The notes under the pieces: generated by a model | Database searches by the model: none | The model's input: only the letters and a program-made list of their open reading frames with translations | What the model was told of the DNA's origin: nothing | Translations under genes and position numbers: made by a program | Shown here: piece after piece, positions 43,247 to 50,760 of the stretch | Numbering within the stretch: the first letter of the stretch is position 1 | Layout: every line of letters begins with the position of its first letter | DNA from: Chloroflexota bacterium | GTDB taxonomy: Bacteria; Chloroflexota; Anaerolineae; Aggregatilineales; Phototrophicaceae | Assembly: GCA_026709625.1 (NCBI GenBank) | Contig: JAPOSR010000064.1 | Location: 1 to 64,000 of the forward strand | Reading direction: 5' to 3' | Length of the DNA: 64,000 nucleotides

Positions 43247-44230
43247 ATGCCTAACGCCGAAACCTTCTACCAGAGAGTGCTGGAAAAGAACACTTTCTAT
43301 CACTTTGATGAAGAAGTCGAAGACGTATACGACGCTGGCTATATTAACGCGGTTACCTCGATCTTGGTTAATCTTCGGGAAGAGGTGCGCGCGGAAGGTG
43401 TGAGACGAGCGCTATTTGAAGATGTGTTGAAAAAAGAGAATGGACTGACCGCTATCTTGGCGTTGAATGGTTTATCGCTTGAGAGTCTTAAGCGGTTAAT
43501 GACTGTAGCGCGCGCGGCGAATGATCCGAGTTTAAATTCGCTCCTTAATCGCGATAACTGGGAGGTCAAAGAAACAGGAAAACGAAACGATATTTCGGAA
43601 TGGAGTACATCTAGAATTGATAAGTTGGCTCGCACAGATCCGGCATTTCGTTCCGGACTGGTGAACCTTTTCTTTGAAGGCATCTCAAACAGTTATTTGA
43701 AGCGCTACTTCCCGCCTTTTCATCTCAGGAAGCTGTCAGTTCAAAAGCTGAATTTCAATGTCGATGCGATATTGGATACACTGGTAAGGTATAAGGAAGG
43801 TGGCTCGCACTCTGGGCAAAAGGGTACAAATGCGGATAGAATTATTGTCAGGATATTGGACGAATTTGGACTGTCGTACTTAACAAGCGTCGTGCCAACG
43901 CGGTTGCAGGCGATAAATGTTGACACTGACCGCACGATGGACTTCGTAATTCCAAATCAAGATGATCCAAGAATCATCATAGAGAGTTCTTTTGTCGCTA
44001 CGACCAGTTCTGGCATGGGGGATAAAGCCAAAACTACAATCACAAACAGCCAGCATATTCGCTCACGCTATCCACTGGCGCTTTTCGTGGGCTTTGTTGA
44101 TGGCATCGGCTGGTATGTGCGCAAACGTGACCTGCGCCGAATAACATCAGCATTCCATGATGTTTTTACTTTTCACGAAGAAGAACTGAAACGATTCCAA
44201 CAGCTAATGAAAGACACATTTGCGCTATGA
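43247..44230 (+). CDS. Type II restriction endonuclease, DpnII/MboI-like
   Basis: A 327-residue protein fitting DpnII-type enzymes. Near the C terminus the sequence TDRTMDFVIPNQDDPRIIIESSFVATTSSG contains the nuclease core: Asp232 and Glu246, with ESSFV replacing the usual E.K spacing, as in DpnII-like enzymes that carry E.NFY. Short charged helices fill the first 160 residues. The gene is AT-rich compared with its flanks, and its stop overlaps the methyltransferase start as ATGA, a typical R-M pair. Recognition sequence unknown. Ribosome site AGGAGAGAAG lies just before the ATG. Confidence 0.75.
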   Translation: MPNAETFYQRVLEKNTFYHFDEEVEDVYDAGYINAVTSILVNLREEVRAEGVRRALFEDVLKKENGLTAILALNGLSLESLKRLMTVARAANDPSLNSLLNRDNWEVKETGKRNDISEWSTSRIDKLARTDPAFRSGLVNLFFEGISNSYLKRYFPPFHLRKLSVQKLNFNVDAILDTLVRYKEGGSHSGQKGTNADRIIVRILDEFGLSYLTSVVPTRLQAINVDTDRTMDFVIPNQDDPRIIIESSFVATTSSGMGDKAKTTITNSQHIRSRYPLALFVGFVDGIGWYVRKRDLRRITSAFHDVFTFHEEELKRFQQLMKDTFAL

Positions 44231-45195
44231 AACTAAACAGCATCCTGCGCGGCGACTGCATTAAGCTGTTGCGCAATATCCCTGACGAGAGCGTAGACAT
44301 TGCATTCGCCGACCCGCCATTTAATCTCAAGAAACGGTATAGTTCGTATCGTGACAATCTGGAACTGTCACAATATATTGAGTGGTGCAACCTATGGCTG
44401 CGCGAGCTTGTGCGAGTTACAAAGCCCACAGGCAGCATTTTCATTCACAACATACCAAAATGGCTTGCCTACTTCAGCGCTGAACTGAATAAAATTGCTG
44501 ACTTCAAGCATTGGATTGCTTGGGATGCCATGAGTACGCCACTAGGGAAGACGCTACTTCCCACGCACTACGGGATACTCTATTACGCAAAGGATGCGAC
44601 GAAACTCAAGTTCTATGATATTCGCTATCCACATCACAGGTGTCGCAAATGCGGGGTATTAAGGAAAGATTACGGCGGCAAGAAAAGTAGGCTGCATCCA
44701 TTTGGGCCAATCGTCTCAGATGTTTGGACGGACCTGCACCGAATAAAACACAATAAGCGGCGTGATAGGCATCCCTGCCAACTCCCCATCCATTTGCTTG
44801 AACGTTTGCTGCTTCTCAGCACCGATGAAGGCGATGTCGTTTTGGATCCATTTATGGGCACAGGGACGACAGCCGTGGCTGCAAAAAGACTGGGCAGAAA
44901 TTTCATCGGCATTGAAATAGATGAGAATTATGTGCAGATTGCAAACGACAACTTGGCAGACACAAATGAGAAAACAAAGATTGGAGCATCTTGGGTCAGT
45001 TTGTACCTCAATCAAGTTGCGACATTGCGAGATGTTGATTGGCGCGACATCAAAAAATACTTTGAAATCCCGGCGCCGATAAAAAGAATTGACTCCGTAT
45101 CAATAAAGTATTCAAACGGCAAGCAACAAGCAGAGGAACAAGATATTGACGAGATCCCTCCTGAACATAAAGAGCTTTGGGACCTGCAAGTATAA
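44227..45195 (+). CDS. Type II DNA methyltransferase, beta-group N6-adenine or N4-cytosine
   Basis: A 322-residue enzyme. Motif IV DPPFN is near the N terminus (Asp29-Asn33) and motif I VVLDPFMGTGTTAVAA is C-terminal (about residues 204-219), the beta-group order. A cysteine cluster CRKCG (139-142) plus a lysine-rich stretch lies in the target-recognition region. The last 90 residues extend beyond the catalytic fold. It should protect the DNA from the nuclease it overlaps. Which base is methylated cannot be decided from sequence. Confidence 0.88.
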   Translation: MKLNSILRGDCIKLLRNIPDESVDIAFADPPFNLKKRYSSYRDNLELSQYIEWCNLWLRELVRVTKPTGSIFIHNIPKWLAYFSAELNKIADFKHWIAWDAMSTPLGKTLLPTHYGILYYAKDATKLKFYDIRYPHHRCRKCGVLRKDYGGKKSRLHPFGPIVSDVWTDLHRIKHNKRRDRHPCQLPIHLLERLLLLSTDEGDVVLDPFMGTGTTAVAAKRLGRNFIGIEIDENYVQIANDNLADTNEKTKIGASWVSLYLNQVATLRDVDWRDIKKYFEIPAPIKRIDSVSIKYSNGKQQAEEQDIDEIPPEHKELWDLQV

Positions 45196-45405
45196 CTGCC
45201 GCTATAGAATTCTTGGCAGCGTTCACTGAGTAACTGATGCGACCTCGCGATTGTATTCCGCTCTTATCGAATAAGAGCTTGTGGCTGTTTGCGCCAGCGC
45301 CGATATAATTGCAAAGATGCCGCTCAATCTGCTTTATTATAACGATCTTGTGACACGCTTTGCTGCGATCACCGCTTCTGTGGCAAACATAGGAGGAGAA
45401 TGCGA

Positions 45406-46329
45406 ATGGCTGAACACTACCTGGACGACAGCGTCACCCAGCCTTTTTGGGACAACTCTGTCATGCCGCGGCTGATCATCGCGCCCGGCGACACAGTCAT
45501 CATGGAATGCGCCGAGCCAGTCGGGCAGCTTTCTCCCGCTTCCACCGCCGACGACCTGGCGAACATCGATTTCAGCCTGGTGCACGCGCTGACCGGCTCC
45601 ATCGCCATCGCCGGCGCAACAATCGGCGACACGCTGGAGGTCGAGATATTGGATATGCAGCACAAAGGCTGGGGCTGGACGGGGCATATCCCCGGCTTCG
45701 GCTTGCTGCAAGACGACTTCGACTTCGCCTACATCCACCACTGGCAGCTGGCGGGCGAGCAATGTCATTTTGGCGTGGGTGATATCGTATTGCCTTTTGA
45801 GCCATTCCCAGGCTGCGTTGGCGTTGCGCCGGCCGAGCCCGGCCGCCTGAACACCATCCCGCCCCGTTTCAATGGCGGCAATGTCGATATCCGCGATCTG
45901 GTCGTGGGCAGTGTTTTCTGGCTGCCCGTGCTGGCGGATGGCGCGCTCTTTGCCACGGGCGATTGTCATGCGGCGCAGGGGCAGGGCGAGGTCAGCGGCA
46001 CCGGCATCGAATCGCCCATGACCGTGACCATGCGCTTCAACCTGCGGCGCGAGCTGGCTGTGCGCGAGCTGCAGCTGCGGCGTCCCAGCCCTATGACCAA
46101 GACCGACAGCGCCGGCTGGCACATCACCACCGCGCATGGACCCGACCTGATGCAAAATGCCCAGAACGCCGTGCGCTACATGCTCGAATGGCTGACGCGA
46201 AACCGCAGCCTGACGGACAGTCAAGCCTACTGTCTGTGCAGCGTGGCTGGCGACCTCAAAATCAGCGAGATTGTCGATGCGCCCAACTGGGTCGTCAGCT
46301 TCCACATGCCACTCAGCATCTTTGCATAG
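45406..46329 (+). CDS. Acetamidase/formamidase family amidohydrolase
   Basis: A 307-residue FmdA/AmdA-type amidase that hydrolyses short aliphatic amides such as formamide or acetamide. Seen signatures are the opening PRLIIAPGDTVIMECAEP, the GPLAI-like HALTGSIAIAGATIGDTLEVEI, the IPPRFNGGNVDIRDLVVGS cluster and DCHAAQGQGEVSGTGIES. AGGAGG at 45391-45396 favours ATG 45406 over ATG 45400. A TATAAT at 45303-45308 is a possible promoter element. It sits between two R-M systems and pairs with the next gene 21 bases away. Confidence 0.9.
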   Translation: MAEHYLDDSVTQPFWDNSVMPRLIIAPGDTVIMECAEPVGQLSPASTADDLANIDFSLVHALTGSIAIAGATIGDTLEVEILDMQHKGWGWTGHIPGFGLLQDDFDFAYIHHWQLAGEQCHFGVGDIVLPFEPFPGCVGVAPAEPGRLNTIPPRFNGGNVDIRDLVVGSVFWLPVLADGALFATGDCHAAQGQGEVSGTGIESPMTVTMRFNLRRELAVRELQLRRPSPMTKTDSAGWHITTAHGPDLMQNAQNAVRYMLEWLTRNRSLTDSQAYCLCSVAGDLKISEIVDAPNWVVSFHMPLSIFA

Positions 46330-46350
46330 CGCGCAGCTGGCAAAAACACG

Positions 46351-47367
46351 ATGACTCAGCGCGAAATCTCTATAGCTTTCCAGACTGACAAACGCGCAGC
46401 CGACTATATTGCGCTGGCAAAGTTGGTCGATGATTACGCGTTTGACGCCGTCACCGTCTATTGCGATGCGCCTTATCACCCTAGTTTTGGTCCGCTGCTG
46501 CTGATGGCTCCATATATTGAGCGGGCGCGCATTGGTCCAGCTGGCATTTCGCCATCGCGCATGCACCCGCTGGATATCGCGGCTGGGGCGGCGCTGCTGG
46601 CGGATGTGGCGCGGGCGGGCGTTTATCTGGGGCTGGTGCGCGGCGGCTGGCTGGCCGACCACGGCATCCGCGAACTGAAGCCCCCGCTGACAGCTATGCG
46701 CGAAAGCATCCACATCATCCGCAAGCTGCTGGCGGGCGAAGCGGCTGGGATAGACGGCCGCGTCTTCCAAATCGCCGAGCATGTGCGCGCGCCTTATCCC
46801 TTGCCCAAGCGGCGCATCCCGCTGCAGGTCGGCACCTGGGGGGCACAGATGGCGGCGCTGGCTGGCGAACTGGCGGACGAAGTCAAAATCGGCGGCTCGG
46901 CGAATCCAGCGCTGATTGCCTGGATGGCGGAACAGATCGCCCGTGGCGAAGAACGAGCCAATCGACCGCGCGGCACAGTCAAGATCGTCATCGGTGCCGT
47001 ATCGGTGGTGGATGACGATCGCCAGGCGGCGCGTTGGATGGCGCGCAAAGCAGTGGCGCTCTACCTGCCCATCGTATCCAAGCTGGATCCCACGACAGAA
47101 ATCGAGCTGGAGTTAATGCGTCGGGTGCAGGTCGCTGTCAACGCGGGCGATGCCGAGGGCGCGGCGCGGCTTGTCCCTGACGAGATCCTGGATCGCTTCG
47201 CATTTGCTGGCGATGTGGCGGATATCATCCAGCAATGCGAGCGACTCTTTGACGCGGGCGCGCAACGGATTGAACTGGGCACGCCGCACGGAGTCGCCAA
47301 CTCTGCGCGCGGCATTCGGCTCATCGGCGGGCAGGTATTATCGGCTCTGGCTTCGGACTTTTCGTGA
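46351..47367 (+). CDS. LLM class flavin-dependent oxidoreductase
   Basis: A 338-residue TIM-barrel protein of the luciferase-like monooxygenase/F420 reductase group. The N-terminal barrel strands (ISIAFQTDKRAADYIALAKL), ARIGPAGISPSRMHPLDIAAGAALL and the YLGLVRGGWLADHGI region match LLM proteins; RRIPLQVGTWGAQMAALAGELADEV is the conserved phosphate-binding area. It may use FMN or F420. Adjacent to an amidase, it could help break down a nitrogen-containing compound, which is inference. Its last 47 bases overlap the convergent restriction gene. Confidence 0.85.
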   Translation: MTQREISIAFQTDKRAADYIALAKLVDDYAFDAVTVYCDAPYHPSFGPLLLMAPYIERARIGPAGISPSRMHPLDIAAGAALLADVARAGVYLGLVRGGWLADHGIRELKPPLTAMRESIHIIRKLLAGEAAGIDGRVFQIAEHVRAPYPLPKRRIPLQVGTWGAQMAALAGELADEVKIGGSANPALIAWMAEQIARGEERANRPRGTVKIVIGAVSVVDDDRQAARWMARKAVALYLPIVSKLDPTTEIELELMRRVQVAVNAGDAEGAARLVPDEILDRFAFAGDVADIIQQCERLFDAGAQRIELGTPHGVANSARGIRLIGGQVLSALASDFS

Positions 47368-47917
47368 TAAGCGATGCAAAGACTTCAATCGCCTGAGACA
47401 GCGTGCCGCCGTAGGGCGACAGCCAGTCATGTACTCTGGTGGGGCAAACTTCAAGCCAAGCCGTGTCTGTAGCGTCCGATCCGCCATGCTGGCCGCCTAA
47501 GCCGGGTACATTGCCCCAGTTGCACATTATTGTTTCTTTAGGCAGAACCCAGCAGTGAGCATCAAATGGGCTGATTCCCAAGCATATCGCTATATTATAA
47601 TTCTGGTCTCTAAGTTGTTGGAACTTAGAGATTCCATTTTCCCAAAGCGTGGAAAACTTTATTTCGACTCTTACATTCTCGATAATTCGATCCGCTTCTC
47701 TATCTGGAGATTTCACAACATCAAAACCCTTTTCCGCAAAATATCTCGCTACTATTTCCTCCGATATTTTGCCTTTTCTAGCAGGGGGGATGCCCAGCTT
47801 CAGCCATCCGAACGGGCTATCCGCCCACTGCTCAAAGTTGTCTTCATCGGGCTTTAGGTCAGTGGCAATCGCAATAAGTAGGCTGACTTCAGAGTCTCGC
47901 ACTTTGAAATCACTCAC
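47321..47917 (-). CDS. PD-(D/E)xK restriction endonuclease partner (putative)
   Basis: A 198-residue protein. The nuclease core is in VVKSPDREADRIIENVRVEIKF, with Asp76 and the Glu85-x-Lys87 pair at PD-(D/E)xK spacing, preceded by SEEIVARYFAEKGFDV, a helix with the conserved glutamate. It starts with GTG at 47917, overlapping the methyltransferase stop by one base, so it is the partner of that gene. It overlaps the convergent LLM gene end by 47 bases. Exact restriction family not recognised. Confidence 0.65.
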   Translation of the reverse strand: MSDFKVRDSEVSLLIAIATDLKPDEDNFEQWADSPFGWLKLGIPPARKGKISEEIVARYFAEKGFDVVKSPDREADRIIENVRVEIKFSTLWENGISKFQQLRDQNYNIAICLGISPFDAHCWVLPKETIMCNWGNVPGLGGQHGGSDATDTAWLEVCPTRVHDWLSPYGGTLSQAIEVFASLITKSPKPEPIIPARR

Positions 47918-48789
47918 TACAACAACCTCCCTGTGTTGCTCAACCGCTGCTTGATAATCTCAATCGCCTCAGGGTTATTGTCACAGAGCCAGTAACGTCG
48001 CCCGAGGCTGGCGGCCGCCACGCCAGTTGTGCCGCTGCCCGCAAAGAAATCGACCACCAGGTCATTCGGGTTGCTGTGAACTTTGATGATCCGCTCGAGG
48101 ATGCCCAAGGGCTTTTGCGACGGGTAGCCAGTTTTCTCTTTACCATTTGTCGGCACGATGGTATGCCACCAGACATCGGTGGGCGTCTTGCCGCGCGCCG
48201 CTTTTTCCTTCCCGACCAGCCCCGGCACCATATAGGGGATTCTGTCAATCTCATCATAATTAAAGATGTAGCCTTTTGGATCCTTCGCGTACCAGAAGAT
48301 CGTATCGTGCTTGGCGGGCCAGCGCCGTTTTGACCGGCCGCCAAAGTCATACGCCCAGATAATCTCATTCATAAAGGAGCTTCTGCCAAACACTTCGTCC
48401 AACAGGATTTTGCAATAATGCGCTTCCCGATAATCGATGTGAAAAAACAACGAGCCGTCGTCGGTCAAAATGCGCCTGGTTTCTTGCAAACGCGGCGCTA
48501 GGAAACCCAGAAAGTCATCAAACTGATCGTCATGCTGGATTGTCGAGACCGCTATGCTTCGATAGCGATTTCCGCCGAATCCGACACGGTCGCCTTGGTC
48601 ATCGCGAATCGCGCGAATCTGTTTGCGTGTCCGCTTTGCTCCCGTGTTGAAAGGCGGGTCTATGTAGACAAGCGCCGCGCATTTCTCTGGCAATGCCCGC
48701 AGCGCCGGCAGGTTGTCCGACAGTACAATTTGCTGGCGCGCTTCCACATTCCAGTCCCCATCAGAGATGACGCCAAGAAAGCAATGCAA
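47917..48789 (-). CDS. DNA methyltransferase, N4/N6 type, of second R-M system
   Basis: A 290-residue site-specific methyltransferase with motif IV DPPFNTG at residues 44-50 and motif I VDFFAGSGTTGVAA near residue 245, the beta-group order. Other seen parts are RILTDDGSLFFHIDYREAHYCKILLDEVFG and KKTGYPSQKPLGILERII-like (KEKTGYPSQKPLG). It is followed by the nuclease gene sharing one base. The first 12 residues before DWNVEARQQIVLSDN may be non-native if a later start is used. Recognition sequence unknown. Confidence 0.88.
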   Translation of the reverse strand: MHCFLGVISDGDWNVEARQQIVLSDNLPALRALPEKCAALVYIDPPFNTGAKRTRKQIRAIRDDQGDRVGFGGNRYRSIAVSTIQHDDQFDDFLGFLAPRLQETRRILTDDGSLFFHIDYREAHYCKILLDEVFGRSSFMNEIIWAYDFGGRSKRRWPAKHDTIFWYAKDPKGYIFNYDEIDRIPYMVPGLVGKEKAARGKTPTDVWWHTIVPTNGKEKTGYPSQKPLGILERIIKVHSNPNDLVVDFFAGSGTTGVAAASLGRRYWLCDNNPEAIEIIKQRLSNTGRLL

Positions 48790-48795
48790 ATACTT

Positions 48796-48862
48796 CCACA
48801 GAGTTTATTGATCTCGTTGCGAGAAAACAAGTTTTTCTCTGTTTTTCTAGGTGTCTCTGTGG
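48796..48862. repeat. Inverted repeat with CTCTGTGG ends
   Basis: CCACAGAG (48796-48803) pairs with CTCTGTGG (48855-48862); inside, GAGAAAA (48821-48827) pairs with TTTTCTC (48833-48839). This resembles the common bacterial intergenic repeat with CTCTGTG phrases. It lies in the 81-base gap between the methyltransferase and the sugar permease and could form a hairpin in mRNA. Confidence 0.55.
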
Positions 48863-48870
48863 TGAACCCT

Positions 48871-49752
48871 TTACCCCTTCACCGCGCCAAAGGTCAAGCC
48901 GCGCACGATGAATCGCTGCACCATCAAGGACAGGATGACCGGCACAGTTACGGCGATGAGCATGCGCGTCGTCACGAAGCCGAAATCGATGCCGCGGACG
49001 GTATCGCTACCCGCCACCAGCATCGGGTAGGGCTTCCAATCGCGGTTGGCGAGCACGCTGGCAAACAGGAATTCATTCCATGAAAAAGCAAAGCAGATCA
49101 ATGTCGAGGCGACCAGGGCCGGGCGCGCCAATGGCAAGGCGATGCGCAAAAAAGTCGTGAATTCGCCCGCGCCATCCACCAGCGCCGCTTCACGCATTTC
49201 TGGCGGCAGATCAGCAAAGTAGTCGCGCATGATCAGCACGGCGAACGGCAACGTAAAGGTGGCGTTGACGATGACCATGCCCGCCAGCGTATCCAGCAGT
49301 TTTAGGTCGCGGAACATCAAGACAAACGGAATCAAGGTCGCGACCGGCGGCAAGAAGCGCTGCGACAAAAACCACGAGACCAGGTTGCGGTTGCCGATGC
49401 CATATTTGAAGCGCGCCAACCCATAGCCGGCCAGGGTGCCCAGCGTAGTCGCCACCAGCGTCGCGCCCAGCGAAATCAAGCTGCTGTTGCGCAAGGCTTT
49501 CATTGTTTCTGCGCCGCCACTGCCGAATTCTTGCTGCCAGTTCAGCAAATTGGGTTCGAATTGCAGAAAGGGGATGATGTCGCCGCTCTTCCATTCCGAT
49601 TTCAGCGAGGTCAAAATCGCGTATCCAAACGGCGAAAACGCGATGAAAGTGCAGACGAGCGCCAGCGTGATGATGACATAATCGCCATAGCTTCGGCGCT
49701 GCGGAATGTTTTTGACGACTGGGGCTTGAAGCGCTGCGCTGTTGTCTTGCAT
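48871..49752 (-). CDS. Carbohydrate ABC transporter permease (MalG-like)
   Basis: A 293-residue binding-protein-dependent permease with six predicted helices. The EAA loop that contacts the ATPase is EAALVDGAGEFTTFLRIALPLARP. The short N-terminal segment precedes VIITLALVCTFIAFSPFGYAIL. GGAGG six bases before ATG 49752 decides the start over 49788, which would add 12 residues. With the permease at 49772 it forms the membrane pore. Probably cotranscribed with the binding protein upstream. Confidence 0.92.
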   Translation of the reverse strand: MQDNSAALQAPVVKNIPQRRSYGDYVIITLALVCTFIAFSPFGYAILTSLKSEWKSGDIIPFLQFEPNLLNWQQEFGSGGAETMKALRNSSLISLGATLVATTLGTLAGYGLARFKYGIGNRNLVSWFLSQRFLPPVATLIPFVLMFRDLKLLDTLAGMVIVNATFTLPFAVLIMRDYFADLPPEMREAALVDGAGEFTTFLRIALPLARPALVASTLICFAFSWNEFLFASVLANRDWKPYPMLVAGSDTVRGIDFGFVTTRMLIAVTVPVILSLMVQRFIVRGLTFGAVKG

Positions 49753-49771
49753 GCTCGCCTCCGTGGTGTTT

Positions 49772-50650
49772 TTATTCGAAGCGCTCACGCACGCGATAGA
49801 AGTAAATAGATGAGATCACAATCGCCACGATCACCAGCAGATAAGCCAGCGCCGCCGCCTCGCCCAGTTGAAAGCTGCCGACCAAACCCGTCTCGTAGGC
49901 ATAATACACATAGGTCTGGGTGACTGAGCCCGGCCCGCCGCGCGTCAAACTGTAGGGGATATCGATGATCTTCAGCGACTCCACCATGCGCAGCAGCATC
50001 ACCGTGCCCAAAGCCGGCGCGATCATAGGAAAAGTGATGGACCGAAACAACTGCCAGTTGGACTTGGTATCGAGCCGCGCCGATTCATACAGATCATCCG
50101 GGATCGCTTGCATGGAGGCGAGGATGATGATGAAGACAAAGGGCGTCCACTGCCAGACATCCGTAAACATGACAGCCAAACGCGCCGGCATGGGTTCGAT
50201 AAACCAGTTGACGCGCCCCAAACCCAGCCCTTCCAGCACATTGTTGATTGGCCCCGATTGCTCGTTGAAAATCACCACGCCCAGCCAGCCGACAGCGATC
50301 GGCGCGGCGAACAGCGGCATGGTGACGATGGCTCGCATTTGTCGTAAAAAGGGCAGGCTGTGGTTAAACACCCAGGCGACAAAGGTGCCAAAAAACAATG
50401 TCGAGGCTGTGCTGCCCAAAAATAAAAAAGCGCTGAAGCTGGCGGTGCTGACAGCTTTCTTGTCGACTTTCTCATCGCCGATGCCCAGGATCTCCGCATA
50501 ATTCTCGAAGCCGATGTATTTGGGATTGCGCCCCAGCCGATAATTCGTCAGGCTCAATCCGAAAGAATAGAGCAGTGGAAAGAGCGTGAAAGCCAGAATC
50601 CAAATCACGCCTGGCATCAAAAAAAGGTACTTGGCTCGGTTGTTGGTCAT
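49772..50650 (-). CDS. Carbohydrate ABC transporter permease (MalF-like)
   Basis: A 292-residue permease with six helices. Its EAA loop reads ESARLDTKSNWQLFRSITFPMIAP and the start MTNNRAKYLFLMPGVIWILAFT is typical of the family. The start was placed at 50650 rather than 50677, which would add nine residues without a ribosome site. The 19-base gap to the next permease shows an operon. No ATPase gene is nearby; such sugar importers often share one MsmX/UgpC-type ATPase from another locus. Confidence 0.9.
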   Translation of the reverse strand: MTNNRAKYLFLMPGVIWILAFTLFPLLYSFGLSLTNYRLGRNPKYIGFENYAEILGIGDEKVDKKAVSTASFSAFLFLGSTASTLFFGTFVAWVFNHSLPFLRQMRAIVTMPLFAAPIAVGWLGVVIFNEQSGPINNVLEGLGLGRVNWFIEPMPARLAVMFTDVWQWTPFVFIIILASMQAIPDDLYESARLDTKSNWQLFRSITFPMIAPALGTVMLLRMVESLKIIDIPYSLTRGGPGSVTQTYVYYAYETGLVGSFQLGEAAALAYLLVIVAIVISSIYFYRVRERFE

Positions 50651-50655
50651 GGATA

Positions 50656-50760
50656 TTCCCCCGGCCCCTTCCCCCAAAATGAGGGAAGGAGAGGTTTTTC
50701 GACTTTCGTGAACTTACGAAGCCCCTCCCTCTTTATGGGGGGAGGGGTATGGGGTAGGGG
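50656..50760 (+). repeat. Dispersed intergenic hairpin repeat, copy D, between binding protein and permease
   Basis: A C-rich arm (CCCCCGGCCCCTTCCCCC), AAAATGAGGGAAGG, a 30-base loop, and the mirrored CCCCTCCCTCTTTATGGGGG arm; the leading GGATATGGCAAC block is absent. It ends directly against the stop codon of the binding-protein gene. Bases 50737-50760 are GGGG runs separated by one to three bases, a G-quadruplex motif. The mRNA hairpin could lower permease expression relative to the binding protein. Confidence 0.75.

Noticed and set aside
45196..45230. Rho-independent terminator after the first methyltransferase
   Set aside because: CTGCC/GGCAG makes only a five-base stem with a long loop and no T run.
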